A DNA stretch of 64,000 bases from Clostridia bacterium (GCA_017621475.1 JAGATA010000010.1:37169-101168), one strand, 5' to 3'; numbered from the stretch's first letter, positions 1-8,600 are shown. Notes: generated by a model from the letters alone, not told the origin. Numbers and translations are program-made.

Positions 1-1
1 T

Positions 2-355
2 ATGACGGGCGCGTTCCCGCTCCTCTATATCGTTGGCAAGCTCGTTAAAAAGCCCCTCGGCAAGCTCGCAGGAAAGATCGGAATAAACGAGACCTCCGCG
101 CTCGGCTTTGTGGGCTCTCTTGCAACTAACGTAACGACCTTCGGCATTATGAAGGATATGGACGATAAGGGCGTTGTGCTCAACTCCGCTTTCGCCGTTT
201 CCGCGGCGTTCACCTTTGCGGGCCACCTTGCTTTTACTATGTCGTTTAACGCGGATATGCTCCCCGCGGTAATCGTCGGCAAGCTCGTCGGCGGTGTTTG
301 CGCCGTACTCGTAGCGCAGATAATCTATTCAAGAATAAATAAGAAAAAAGCGTGA
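2..355 (+). CDS. eutH: Ethanolamine transporter EutH, C-terminal part
   Basis: Only the last 117 residues are visible; the gene starts upstream of the window. EutH-family proteins are inner-membrane permeases proposed to bring ethanolamine into the cell. The visible part has several glycine/alanine-rich hydrophobic segments, the family-like stretch GSLATNVTTFG, and a short basic C terminus (KKKA). A hairpin terminator follows at once. No other ethanolamine genes are visible on this side, so whether it belongs to a eut operon depends on sequence to the left. The family call is from recalled similarity and is fairly secure; the function in this organism is inferred. Confidence 0.85.
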   Translation: MTGAFPLLYIVGKLVKKPLGKLAGKIGINETSALGFVGSLATNVTTFGIMKDMDDKGVVLNSAFAVSAAFTFAGHLAFTMSFNADMLPAVIVGKLVGGVCAVLVAQIIYSRINKKKA

Positions 356-366
356 AAACGTGTAAA

Positions 367-400
367 AGCAGCAGGCATTTTGCCTACTGCTTTTTATTTT
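367..400 (+). terminator. Intrinsic terminator after eutH
   Basis: An 11-bp stem with one mismatch (AGCAGCAGGCA / TGCCTACTGCT) and a 3-nt loop is followed by a T-rich tract. It lies between eutH and the convergent rnj gene, whose stop codon starts at 400. Confidence 0.8.
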
Positions 401-2070
401 TATATCTCCATTATTATGGGAACGATCATCGGCTTGCGCTTTGTCTGCTGGTTTACAAACTTTGCGACCTCGTCTTTAATCTTGAACTTCATCTGGCTCC
501 AATCGTTGCCGCGGTCAAAGCAAAGCTCGATAGTGTCGCGCGCAATGGTCTTTATGCTGTCGATAAGCGCTTCGGATTCCTTCGCATAAACAAAACCGCG
601 GGAAATTACCTCCGGCCCCGTTACTATTTCGCTGTATGCGGGGTCGATTACCGCAACTATCGTTATCATACCATCGGAAGAAAGTATCTTCCTGTCGCGG
701 AGCACCACGTTTCCAACGTCGCCCACGCCGTAACCGTCAACAAGAACGATGCCCGCAGGCACTGTTCCCGAAAAATGCGCGCCCTTTGCATCGATTTCAA
801 GGACTTTACCTATCTCGCCCACGAAAATGTTGGAGGCAGGCATACCCATATGCTCCGCAAGCGCCTTGTGAACGTGCAAATGTCTTGCCTCGCCGTGAAC
901 GGGCATAAAATACTCCGGCTTTGTAAGCGCGTGGAATATTTTAAGCTCCTCCCGGCACGCGTGGCCCGAAACGTGGACCTCCGCCACAGAATCCGAAAGC
1001 ACCGTTACACCCTTTTTGTAAAGCTCGTTTATTATATTGCCAACAAGCTTTTCGTTGCCCGGAATAGCGGATGCGCTGATGATAACAACGTCCTCCGTGG
1101 AAACATCCACCTTATCGTGCATATTGAACGCCATGCGGTAGAGCGCGCTCATCGGCTCTCCCTGGCTGCCTGTGGAAACGATAACTATTTTGGAGGGCGG
1201 ATAACGCTTGATATCCGCAATATCTATAAGAGTGCCGTCCGGCACGTTCATATAATCGAGATCTTTGGCAGCGCCGATAACATTTATCATACTTCTGCCC
1301 GTAACGGCAACCTTTCTGCCGTAGCGCACAGCAATATCGATTACCTGCTGCACACGGTGCACGTTGGAGGAAAACGTAGAAATTATAATGCGCTTCTGCT
1401 TATATTCCTCGAAATATTTTTCAAGGGATTCGCCGACTCTGCGCTCGGAATGCGTGTATCCCTCGCGCTCCACGTTTGTGGATTCGCACATAAGAAGCTT
1501 TACGCCTGCTCTGCCTATCTCACCGAGGCGCGTAAGATCTATCATCTCGCCGTCAACGGGCGTTGCGTCTATCTTAAAGTCGCCCGAATGAACTACCATA
1601 CCGACGGGAGTTTTTATTGCAAGGCACACGGAATCCGCAATGGAATGGTTCACTCGGATAAATTCCACCTCGAAAACGCCGAGCTTTATCTTGTCACCCG
1701 CGCTTACGCAGTTGAGCTCTGGAGCAAACTCGAACGTATGCTCCTCCAATTTATTAAGTATGATACCGAGAGTAAGCCTCGTTCCGTAAACGGGAACGGG
1801 GAGCTTTTTGAGTACATACGGAAGCGCACCTATATGGTCCTCGTGACCGTGAGTGAGCACTATGCCCTTTACTTTTTGTATATTGTTCTGCAGATATGTT
1901 ACGTCCGGCACAACAAGGTCTATGCCAAGCATATCATCGTTGGGGAAACCGAGCCCACAATCAATAACGATTATATTATCGCCGTATTCCAACGCCGTGA
2001 TGTTCTTGCCTATCTCTCCAAGGCCGCCAAGAGGAATGACGCGCAGTTTTTTTAGCTTTGCTTTTGACAT
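400..2070 (-). CDS. rnj: Ribonuclease J
   Basis: RNase J is a metallo-beta-lactamase/beta-CASP ribonuclease that matures and degrades RNA by endonucleolytic and 5'-3' exonucleolytic cleavage. The protein (556 residues from the chosen start) opens with LRVIPLGGLGEIGKN and has the zinc ligand motif HGHEDH at about residues 74-79. Further metal-site signatures are NHSIADS, HSGDFKID and VSGHA. The frame stays open for 56 codons upstream of this ATG, but family members begin at about MSKAKLKKLRVIPLGG, so the upstream part is taken as 5' leader. It is a single gene, convergent with eutH. The leader is long and structured, so autoregulation at the RNA level is possible, as inference. Confidence 0.95.
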   Translation of the reverse strand: MSKAKLKKLRVIPLGGLGEIGKNITALEYGDNIIVIDCGLGFPNDDMLGIDLVVPDVTYLQNNIQKVKGIVLTHGHEDHIGALPYVLKKLPVPVYGTRLTLGIILNKLEEHTFEFAPELNCVSAGDKIKLGVFEVEFIRVNHSIADSVCLAIKTPVGMVVHSGDFKIDATPVDGEMIDLTRLGEIGRAGVKLLMCESTNVEREGYTHSERRVGESLEKYFEEYKQKRIIISTFSSNVHRVQQVIDIAVRYGRKVAVTGRSMINVIGAAKDLDYMNVPDGTLIDIADIKRYPPSKIVIVSTGSQGEPMSALYRMAFNMHDKVDVSTEDVVIISASAIPGNEKLVGNIINELYKKGVTVLSDSVAEVHVSGHACREELKIFHALTKPEYFMPVHGEARHLHVHKALAEHMGMPASNIFVGEIGKVLEIDAKGAHFSGTVPAGIVLVDGYGVGDVGNVVLRDRKILSSDGMITIVAVIDPAYSEIVTGPEVISRGFVYAKESEALIDSIKTIARDTIELCFDRGNDWSQMKFKIKDEVAKFVNQQTKRKPMIVPIIMEI

Positions 2071-2391
2071 TCTTAAATAACAACATTTTCTTCGCAAAAA
2101 AGCGAAGACTCCTTTCCTTGTATTTTTGATATACGCATTTCCCCGAAAAATTAAATAATTCCCGAAAAAAGGGCGCAAAAAATTATCTCCGTGCTTTTTG
2201 CACGGCAAACAATCTGAAATTATGTATGACAAGCGCAAAAAAGCCCTTTACGCTTTCGCCTCGCCAAATATTATATGGTTTTTTCGGCTTTTGCCCTGCT
2301 AGGATATTTTTCGCAACCCTTTCGAAAAATATCCTAACAAATATATATAAATTTCAAATTATTAACTAAATAAAAGCCTTACACGGCTCGA
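2071..2391 (-). promoter_or_regulatory. Long structured 5' leader of rnj
   Basis: About 320 nt separate the predicted transcription start from the rnj start codon. The segment holds a long near-perfect hairpin at about 2301-2338 (stem TAGGATATTTTTCG / CGAAAAATATCCTA) and a shorter hairpin around 2190-2213 (CCGTGC..GCACGG). A GCC..GGC hairpin lies near 2373-2389. I do not recognise a named riboswitch or small RNA here. Confidence 0.45.
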
Positions 2392-2398
2392 CAATATT

Positions 2399-2427
2399 AT
2401 TATACCTCTTTTTGCCATTTTAAGCAA
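2399..2427 (-). promoter_or_regulatory. Sigma-70 type promoter for rnj
   Basis: Read on the minus strand: TTGCTT, 17 nt, TATAAT (-10 at 2399-2404, -35 at 2422-2427). Confidence 0.6.
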
Positions 2428-2553
2428 TAGTTTTTTCTTTCTTATCTTTCGCAAATTGTGACAAAAATATACGCCCGTTTTTTGGGAAATAGACGAATAT
2501 ACAGAATGTCAAGCGGCAAATAATATTTGCATAAATAAATTCGGAGGTAAATT

Positions 2554-2832
2554 ATGACCGTCCACGAACACAAAAAGAACCTTATGATAGTGCGAAACGT
2601 CGATTCCGATATGATCAGCGAAGCTTACTTCATTTTAAAAAGCGATATATACGAAAAAGAAAGCGAGGAAAAAATATCCGAAGAAGCGGAAAGGATCCTT
2701 CGCGAATACGATGAGCGCCTAGGAAAAAGCAAAAAGCTCTTTCCGCCCGCGCTCCTTTCCCTACTCATCGGAACGGGGATATTTGCTATCCTCATCTGTC
2801 TTGCGCTGCTCTGTGTTCAGTTCTCTATGTAA
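2554..2832 (+). CDS. Small single-pass membrane protein, unknown
   Basis: A 92-residue protein of unknown function. The first 65 or so residues are charged and probably helical (repeated E, K and R). They are followed by a hydrophobic segment at about residues 66-88, giving a cytoplasmic-helix-plus-membrane-anchor layout. A good ribosome site (GGAGGT, 7-8 nt before the ATG) supports the start. Its last 16 bases overlap the 3' end of the convergent ispE gene. I do not recognise a family. Confidence 0.6.
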   Translation: MTVHEHKKNLMIVRNVDSDMISEAYFILKSDIYEKESEEKISEEAERILREYDERLGKSKKLFPPALLSLLIGTGIFAILICLALLCVQFSM

Positions 2833-3719
2833 CTTTCGTCGCGCGTGAACATTCCCGAAATGAAAGTTTCGGAAATGTCGCAAAGCTCTTCGCGTGCGGA
2901 TTTTGCTTTGCGGGTATCATTGAATATTCCGAAAACGGCGCTGCCGCTTCCGCTCATAAGGGAGAGGGCGGCTCCGTTTTTATTCATTATCTCTTTAATT
3001 TTGAAAACGACGGAGGTTTGCGGTATAACATCCTCGAATATGTTTTTTGCCGCAGCCGCAATATTTCCTATATCGCAGCTTCTCATAGCCTCTTTCATCT
3101 TTTCAAAATCTGCATGAGCAGAATAAGCGTTTGTGCTGTCTATCTGAGCATAGGCTTCCTTTGTGGAGACTTTTTCGCTGTTAGGAAACGCAACAAGCAC
3201 CGTTGCAAACGGCGCGGGCGTGCAATCACTCATAATTTCTCCGATGCCTTCCACAAGTGCTGTGCCGCGGCGAAGCAGAAAAGGTACATCCGCCCCTACG
3301 CTCTTGCCAAGATCATACATCGCTTGTGAGCTCATTTTTGTTCCGTAAAGTTTATCAAGAGCTCGAAACGTTGCCGCCGCATCCGAAGAACCGCCGCCAA
3401 GCCCCGCTTCCGACGGTATCTTTTTATCTATTTCAATTGTTATATCGTATTTTTCTATGCCGTTATGACGAAGAAAAGCAAGGGCCGCGCGGTAAGCAAT
3501 ATTTTTTTCCGCGGGAAGGTTCGACATAGCTTTGCAAACGATTTTTATGTCTGCGCCCACGCTTTCTTCGCAAATACTCACCGTTACCTTATCGCAAAGA
3601 TCGATCGTCTGCATAACGGATTCAATATCGTGGTAGCCATCCGCGCGGCGGCAGACCACGCCCAGGTAAAGATTTATTTTCGCAGGGGCTTTGAAAGATA
3701 TTTTTTTAATGTTTTCCAT
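2817..3719 (-). CDS. ispE: 4-diphosphocytidyl-2-C-methyl-D-erythritol kinase
   Basis: IspE phosphorylates CDP-methylerythritol in the MEP pathway of isoprenoid synthesis. The 300-residue protein begins near FKAPAKINLYLGV, the family's N-terminal signature. It has the GHMP-kinase glycine loop PSEAGLGGGSSDAAA at mid-length and the C-terminal MSGSGSAVFG motif. The ATG at 3719 is chosen over an earlier in-frame start because it puts the conserved N terminus at residue 11. It is encoded alone and its 3' end overlaps a small convergent gene. Confidence 0.95.
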   Translation of the reverse strand: MENIKKISFKAPAKINLYLGVVCRRADGYHDIESVMQTIDLCDKVTVSICEESVGADIKIVCKAMSNLPAEKNIAYRAALAFLRHNGIEKYDITIEIDKKIPSEAGLGGGSSDAAATFRALDKLYGTKMSSQAMYDLGKSVGADVPFLLRRGTALVEGIGEIMSDCTPAPFATVLVAFPNSEKVSTKEAYAQIDSTNAYSAHADFEKMKEAMRSCDIGNIAAAAKNIFEDVIPQTSVVFKIKEIMNKNGAALSLMSGSGSAVFGIFNDTRKAKSAREELCDISETFISGMFTRDESYIEN

Positions 3720-3876
3720 ATGTACTCCGTAAAAATATGTAATCGCACACAAAGGGTGTGCTTTTTTCCGTGTTATATAATATCCATATGCGCGCTTCCT
3801 TGTGCAAAAAGCGCGCATAATAAAAACTTTTATACTATTATATTATATGTTACCACGAAAAGAAAAATTTTTCAAC

Positions 3877-4413
3877 TTAACTTTTTGATTTTGCTTTTTT
3901 TGTACAAAACGGCTTGTTTTCGAGTTTTTTCGCCGCGGCAAGCACAGGAATGCAAAGCAAAAACCAAAAGAAAGAATACAGCGGGCATATCTGCCCCAAA
4001 ATATTGCCAAACATTTTTTCGTAGTTCCAAACACCAAGGCACAACGCCTTATTCACAAGCAACCCAACGGCAAATTCTATTGCGGTTATAGCAAGTGCGC
4101 CTGCCGCCGCGCGCACAAGTATATGCTTTTTCCCCATTATTTTATTTATGGCGCAAATACATATAAGGCTTGCCCCGCCCGCAAGAAACATAGACCAATG
4201 CGTTCTGCCGCGCCAAAGTATTTCTATAAGCCCATATCCGACGCCGCCCGCAAGAAATTCAAGCTCGATCGCCTGCCGCGTGCAAAGTTTTCCGCAAAAG
4301 CGGCAAAAAATCACGCTTTTTTTCTTCTTTTTTGCTGTTCTTTTTATAGGGTGAAGGACAGCGCGCGTGCATTTCCCGTGCCCCGCGCCCAAAATCGCTT
4401 TTTCCACGTTCAT
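3877..4413 (-). CDS. Putative ABC-transporter-permease-like membrane protein (CmpB-type)
   Basis: A 178-residue membrane protein with a basic N-terminal region and about four hydrophobic segments. The stretches GLIEILWRGRTHWSMFLAGG, ITAIEFAVG and LGQICPLYSFFWFLL resemble a widespread Clostridia family labelled putative ABC transporter permease. No transport partner is adjacent and the real function is unknown. Its ATG overlaps the tepA stop as ATGA, and a GGAGAGG ribosome site lies 6-7 nt upstream, so the two genes are probably translationally coupled. Confidence 0.65.
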   Translation of the reverse strand: MNVEKAILGAGHGKCTRAVLHPIKRTAKKKKKSVIFCRFCGKLCTRQAIELEFLAGGVGYGLIEILWRGRTHWSMFLAGGASLICICAINKIMGKKHILVRAAAGALAITAIEFAVGLLVNKALCLGVWNYEKMFGNILGQICPLYSFFWFLLCIPVLAAAKKLENKPFCTKKAKSKS

Positions 4414-5102
4414 GCCTGACCTCTCCCTTCCTTTATCATTTCACGAAGCGAAGAAAGCGCAGGCGAAAGCCCGCCAAGCTCATCTATTATTCCAAGCTCA
4501 ACGGCTCTTTTGCCGTCTATTATCGTGCCGACGTCGTTTGTCATATCCTCCGTATTGCAAAGAAGTTTTTCAAAGTTTTCCTGCGTCACCGCAGAATGGC
4601 TTACCACAAAATCCGTAATGCGCTTCTGCATACGCGAAAGATAATCAAACGATTGCCACACGCCAAGCACAGTTCCCGTTATCCTGACGGGATGCAACGT
4701 CATCGTTGCACTCGGCACAATAAACGAACGCCTGCACGATACCGCTATCGGTACGCCGATGGAATGTCCCCCTCCGATAACAAGAGACACCGTAGGCTTG
4801 CTCATCGTGGAGAGCAGTTCCGCAATAGCAAGCCCTGCCTCCACATCTCCCCCGACCGTGTTTATGATGACGAGCAAGCCCTTTACCTCTTCATTTTCCT
4901 CCGCGTTTACGATAAGCGGCAAAAGATGCTCGTATTTTGTCGCTTTATTTCCCTGACCCAATGTGTAATGCCCCTCTATCTGCCCTATCACCGTAATGCA
5001 AAATATTCCGTCGGAATTTTCGCGCGCGGTACTGCCGAAGCGCACTATCTCCTCTTCCGGTGCAAACACACCCTGTTTTTCCGTATTTTCTTTTTCATCC
5101 AT
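4410..5102 (-). CDS. tepA: TepA-like ClpP-family serine peptidase
   Basis: A ClpP/crotonase-fold peptidase of the TepA (translocation-enhancing protein, YmfB) type. The catalytic-serine region is GGGHSIGVPIAVSC and the histidine region is TMTLHPVRITG. VGTIIDGKRAVELGIIDELGG near the C terminus matches the ClpP end motif. From the chosen ATG it is 230 residues, close to the family length. A TTG eight codons upstream is less likely. The downstream membrane gene overlaps it by 4 bp. Its substrates are unknown here. Confidence 0.85.
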   Translation of the reverse strand: MDEKENTEKQGVFAPEEEIVRFGSTARENSDGIFCITVIGQIEGHYTLGQGNKATKYEHLLPLIVNAEENEEVKGLLVIINTVGGDVEAGLAIAELLSTMSKPTVSLVIGGGHSIGVPIAVSCRRSFIVPSATMTLHPVRITGTVLGVWQSFDYLSRMQKRITDFVVSHSAVTQENFEKLLCNTEDMTNDVGTIIDGKRAVELGIIDELGGLSPALSSLREMIKEGRGQA

Positions 5103-5167
5103 ATAAAACCATACCCCGTTTTGCAAACTTTAACTCTATTTTTTACAAAAAATTTCGCTCTTAATCA

Positions 5168-5196
5168 TTTACAAAGCAATAAAAATATACTATAAT
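5168..5196 (+). promoter_or_regulatory. Promoter of the pduL-nifU-GGGtGRT operon
   Basis: TTTACA, 17 nt, TATAAT on the plus strand, about 160 nt before the first start codon. Confidence 0.6.
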
Positions 5197-5218
5197 AAAA
5201 GTATAATAGAATAAGTAT

Positions 5219-5341
5219 GGCGTGCTTTGTTCCCCCATTAAAAACAAAGGAACGCCTCCGTGCATATGCAGTATCTGCTTTGCTGCGGAAAATACGATAA
5301 AATTTCTATACTACAAAAAACGACGGCTATCGCCGTCGGGA
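5219..5341 (+). promoter_or_regulatory. Structured 5' leader of the pduL operon
   Basis: Two strong hairpins precede the operon. At 5219-5255 GGCGT and CTTTGTT pair with AACAAAG and ACGCC. At about 5321-5338 CGACGG pairs with CCGTCG, ending just before the ribosome site. A weaker CCG..CGG element lies between them. No known riboswitch class is recognised. Confidence 0.4.
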
Positions 5342-5356
5342 AAGTGAGGAAAAACA

Positions 5357-5926
5357 ATGGAAAACAAAATTCTTGTTGAAACATCTGCAAGACATATTCA
5401 TCTTTCCGAAGAACACATCAACGTACTTTTCGGTGAAGGTCACCAGCTTACCGTTAAGAAAGAACTCTCCCAGCCCGGTCAGTTTGCTTGCGAAGAAAAA
5501 GTAACTGTTAAGGGTTCAAAGGGTGAGTTCAAGATGTCCGTTCTCGGCCCTGCAAGAAAAGCTTCCCAGGTAGAAGTTTCTCTCACAGACGCAAGAAGCA
5601 TCGGTGTTACAGCCCCCATCCGTGAATCCGGCGATATCGCAGGTTCCGGCGCTTGCACACTCGTTGGTCCTTGCGGCAGCGTTGATATCGCAGAAGGCGT
5701 TATCGCTGCTCAGAGACACATCCACCTCACACCCGAAGCTGCAAAAGACCTTGGTGTTGAAGACAAAGAGATCGTAAGTGTTAAACTTTCCACACCCCGC
5801 GCTCTCGTTTTCGGTGACGTTGTTGTTCGCGTCAGCGATAAATTCGCTCCCGCTATGCACATCGACACAGACGAAGCAAATGCCGCAGCCGCTTCCGGCG
5901 TTGTTTACGGCGAAATCGTTAAATAA
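5357..5926 (+). CDS. pduL: PduL-type phosphate acyltransferase
   Basis: PduL/PTAC enzymes transfer acyl groups between CoA and phosphate, making acetyl- or propanoyl-phosphate for ATP synthesis. The 189-residue protein shows the two family histidine motifs, RHIHL at residues 12-16 and again at 120-124, which supply metal ligands in known members. The N terminus starts directly at the domain, with no added encapsulation peptide, so a free cytosolic enzyme rather than a microcompartment one is inferred. It leads an operon with the NifU-like and GGGtGRT genes (gaps of 24 and 18 bp). Thr codons are mostly ACA, as in the other two genes, suggesting strong expression. Confidence 0.85.
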   Translation: MENKILVETSARHIHLSEEHINVLFGEGHQLTVKKELSQPGQFACEEKVTVKGSKGEFKMSVLGPARKASQVEVSLTDARSIGVTAPIRESGDIAGSGACTLVGPCGSVDIAEGVIAAQRHIHLTPEAAKDLGVEDKEIVSVKLSTPRALVFGDVVVRVSDKFAPAMHIDTDEANAAAASGVVYGEIVK

Positions 5927-5950
5927 ACTATATTTAAAAGGAGAACAAAT

Positions 5951-6652
5951 ATGGCAGACCTCGTTTATTCCCATGAAGTTGAATCCATGTGCTGCGTAGC
6001 TAAAGGCCCTAACCACGGCCCCGCTCCCCTTCCCGAAGAAGGCAAATGGGTTCAGGCAAAACAAATTTCCGATATTTCCGGTTACACACACGGTATCGGC
6101 TGGTGCGCACCTCAGCAGGGCGCGTGCAAACTCTCCCTTAACGTAAAAGACGGCGTTATTGAAGAAGCTCTCGTTGAAACAATCGGTTGCTCCGGTATGA
6201 CACACTCCGCTGCTATGGCGGCTGAGATCCTCCCCGGCAAGACAATCCTCGAAGCTCTTAACACAGACCTTGTTTGCGATGCTATCAACACAGCTATGCG
6301 TGAACTCTTCCTCCAGATCGTTTACGGTCGTACACAGTCCGCATTCTCCGAAGGCGGCCTTGTAATCGGCGCAGGTATGGAAGACCTCGGTAAGGGCGCT
6401 CGTTCCATGGTTGGTACAATGTACGGCACAAAGGCAAAGGGAGTTCGTTACCTCGAAATGACAGAAGGCTACTGCACAAGAATGGCTCTTGACGCAGACG
6501 ACCAGGTTATCGGTTATGAATTCGTTTCCCTCGGCAAGATGACAGACTTCATCAAAAAAGGTATGGAACCGAACGAAGCTTACGAAAAAGCTAAAGGTAC
6601 ATACGGCAGATTTGCTGACGCTGTTAAATACATCGATCCCAGAAAAGAATAA
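5951..6652 (+). CDS. NifU/IscU-like iron-sulfur scaffold protein
   Basis: A 233-residue protein with an IscU/NifU N-terminal-type fold. The segment VETIGCSGMTHSAAMAAEIL (residues 75-94) aligns with the IscU active-site cysteine region and is followed by GKTILEALN. Cysteines occur at residues 14, 15, 52, 59, 80, 109 and 175. The part after about residue 130 is not typical of IscU. No IscS-like desulfurase is adjacent. The gene is known to me as the usual companion of the GGGtGRT gene, whose role is unsolved. Codon bias matches its two neighbours. Confidence 0.75.
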   Translation: MADLVYSHEVESMCCVAKGPNHGPAPLPEEGKWVQAKQISDISGYTHGIGWCAPQQGACKLSLNVKDGVIEEALVETIGCSGMTHSAAMAAEILPGKTILEALNTDLVCDAINTAMRELFLQIVYGRTQSAFSEGGLVIGAGMEDLGKGARSMVGTMYGTKAKGVRYLEMTEGYCTRMALDADDQVIGYEFVSLGKMTDFIKKGMEPNEAYEKAKGTYGRFADAVKYIDPRKE

Positions 6653-6670
6653 TTAAGGAGGTAAACGAAT

Positions 6671-7681
6671 ATGGCATTGTTTGAAAGCTACGAAAGACGC
6701 GTTGATAAGATCAACGCCGTTATTGCACAGTATGGCATCTCTTCTATCGAAGAATGTAAAGAAATTACTCTTGCCGCAGGCATCGACTGCGATAAGATCG
6801 TAAGAGAAACACAGCCCATCTGCTTTGAAAACGCTGTTTGGGCATACACAGTAGGCGCTGCCATCGCTATTAAGAAGGGCAGCAAGAAAGCTGCAGACGC
6901 TGCTGCCGACATCGGTATCGGTCTTCAGTCCTTCTGTATCCCCGGCTCCGTTGCAGAAAACCGTCAGGTTGGTCTCGGCCACGGTAACCTCGGCAAGATG
7001 CTCCTTTCCGAAGAAACAGAATGCTTCTGCTTCTTGGCCGGTCACGAATCCTTTGCTGCTGCAGAAGGCGCTATCAAGATCGCCCTCAACGCTAACAAGG
7101 TTCGTACAAAACCTCTTCGCGTTATCCTTAACGGTCTTGGCAAAGACGCCGCTATGATCATCTCCAGAATCAACGGCTTCACATATGTTCAGACAGCTTT
7201 CGATAACAACACAGAAACAGTTTCCGTTGTTAAAGAAACACCTTACTCCAACGGTCCTCGCGCAGACGTTAAGTGCTACGGTGCAGACAACGTTCCCGAA
7301 GGCGTTGCTATCATGAAGCTTGAAAACGTTGGCGTTTCCATCACAGGTAACTCCACTAACCCCACACGTTTCCAGCACCCAGTTGCAGGCACATACAAGA
7401 AATGGTGCGTTGAAAACGGCGTTAAATACTTCTCCGTTGCTTCCGGCGGCGGTACAGGCCGTACACTCCACCCCGACAATATGGCTGCAGGTCCTTCCTC
7501 CTACGGTATGACGGACACAATGGGCCGTATGCACTCCGACGCGCAGTTCGCAGGTTCTTCCTCCGTTCCCGCACACGTTGAAATGATGGGTCTCATCGGC
7601 GCAGGCAACAACCCCATGGTTGGTATGACTGTTGCAGTTGCGGTTGCAGTTGAAGAAGCTGCAAAAGCAGGCAGATTTTAA
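6671..7681 (+). CDS. GGGtGRT protein
   Basis: A 336-residue member of the family named after its motif GGGTGRT, seen here at residues 259-265 in SGGGTGRTLHPDN. It is followed by conserved GPSSYGMTDTMGRMHSDAQF and a glycine-rich C terminus. The biochemical role is not known to me; its constant pairing with the NifU-like scaffold suggests an iron-sulfur link. There is an AAGGAGG ribosome site and an 18-bp gap to the upstream gene. It ends before a bidirectional terminator. The codon use is strongly biased, as expected for an abundant protein. Confidence 0.9.
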   Translation: MALFESYERRVDKINAVIAQYGISSIEECKEITLAAGIDCDKIVRETQPICFENAVWAYTVGAAIAIKKGSKKAADAAADIGIGLQSFCIPGSVAENRQVGLGHGNLGKMLLSEETECFCFLAGHESFAAAEGAIKIALNANKVRTKPLRVILNGLGKDAAMIISRINGFTYVQTAFDNNTETVSVVKETPYSNGPRADVKCYGADNVPEGVAIMKLENVGVSITGNSTNPTRFQHPVAGTYKKWCVENGVKYFSVASGGGTGRTLHPDNMAAGPSSYGMTDTMGRMHSDAQFAGSSSVPAHVEMMGLIGAGNNPMVGMTVAVAVAVEEAAKAGRF

Positions 7682-7699
7682 TTGAATAATTAAAATAAT

Positions 7700-7728
7700 A
7701 AAAAGAGCAGGTTACCCTGCTCTTTTTG
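7700..7728. terminator. Bidirectional intrinsic terminator
   Basis: AAAAAGAGCAGG / CCTGCTCTTTTT stem with a 4-nt loop, A-rich on one side and T-rich on the other. It sits between the GGGtGRT gene and a convergent gene. Confidence 0.9.
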
Positions 7729-7738
7729 TTATTGATTA

Positions 7739-8206
7739 TCAATATGTATTTGCAAGCTCGTCAAGTGGGTCTGTGAGAAATTTAAATACGGGGGCGTTAT
7801 ATGTATAAACTATATTATTTATAGAAATGTTCGTGTCGTAATATTCAATACAACCGGAACTCGTTCCATCAAAGAAATAAATTGTCATAATGTAATCGTA
7901 TCCGCCGCTTGGTATATCTATTATCGGGAAAGAATGACTGTAACGTGCGCTGTTCAGCGCTTCGCAAATATCTTCTATCTCGTGCCGATAGACGTAAGAA
8001 ACACGCTTTCCAAGCCCGCTTTGAAGCATTATTTCTTCAACTTCATCGGGGTCAAGATTAAAAATTCTGTGAGAAAAAGGATAGAAGGACGTGTATTTTG
8101 TAAAACGCGGTATTACGTTACCGAAAATGTAAAGCGCAACAATACCTAAAACGAGAAACCAAATCAAGATGTTTTTAATGAGTTTTTTAGTATTTACCTT
8201 TGTCAT
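7739..8206 (-). CDS. Hypothetical membrane-anchored protein
   Basis: A 155-residue protein with a basic N terminus and a single hydrophobic segment at about residues 12-30, followed by a polar, tyrosine-rich domain that would lie outside the cell. No family is recognised. The ATG is preceded by AGGATGTGAT at a workable distance. It is monocistronic, between the GGGtGRT terminator and a repeat-containing spacer. Confidence 0.6.
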   Translation of the reverse strand: MTKVNTKKLIKNILIWFLVLGIVALYIFGNVIPRFTKYTSFYPFSHRIFNLDPDEVEEIMLQSGLGKRVSYVYRHEIEDICEALNSARYSHSFPIIDIPSGGYDYIMTIYFFDGTSSGCIEYYDTNISINNIVYTYNAPVFKFLTDPLDELANTY

Positions 8207-8423
8207 AATATCACATCCTTTTTTTAATTCAGACTTCTCTGTGCGTTCATTATATCACATTTTGGCATTTTATTCAATATTTTTCCACAAAATTCTTTAT
8301 TTTCGTAAATAATGTTTAATTTTTGAAAAGTATCTATTCAGCTTGAAAAATTCTCTATATAAATACTTGTTATTATTAGACAAATAAAAATACTTTTAGC
8401 ACAGCACAGCCTTGTTCCCCAAC

Positions 8424-8498
8424 AAAAGTGTGATAAATCGCACTCTACCTCATCCGTCAGCCTTCGGCTGCCACCTTCCCCAAAGGGGAAGGCTTTCT
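8424..8498 (+). repeat. Dispersed 75-bp palindromic repeat, copy 1
   Basis: Nearly identical to 19127-19201. It contains the small palindromes CAGCCTTCGGCTG and CCTTCCCCAAAGGGGAAGG. It is probably transcribed as two hairpins. Function unknown. Confidence 0.75.
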
Positions 8499-8574
8499 AG
8501 CGAACCTGACTCTCAGCGTAGCCGACCTTACCCAAAGGGGACGGTGGATTTTGAAGTAATTTCCTATTATACAA

Positions 8575-8600
8575 AAAACGACGGCAAAAGCCGTCGTTTT
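8575..8600 (-). terminator. Terminator of the nag operon
   Basis: AAAACGACGGC / GCCGTCGTTTT stem with a 4-nt loop, 8 nt from the nahK stop codon. Confidence 0.8.

Noticed and set aside
352..2055. Long open frame of 567 codons opposite rnj
   Set aside because: It lies exactly antisense to a well-supported RNase J gene, has no ribosome site and reads as a Tyr/His/Arg-rich mixture without domains.
6653..7576. Cysteine-rich open frame opposite the GGGtGRT gene
   Set aside because: Produced by the strong codon bias of the GGGtGRT gene on the other strand; no start signal and no family resemblance.
1..7681. Ethanolamine or propanediol microcompartment locus
   Set aside because: eutH and pduL lie near each other, but there are no shell proteins, PduL has no targeting peptide, and unrelated genes intervene in both directions.
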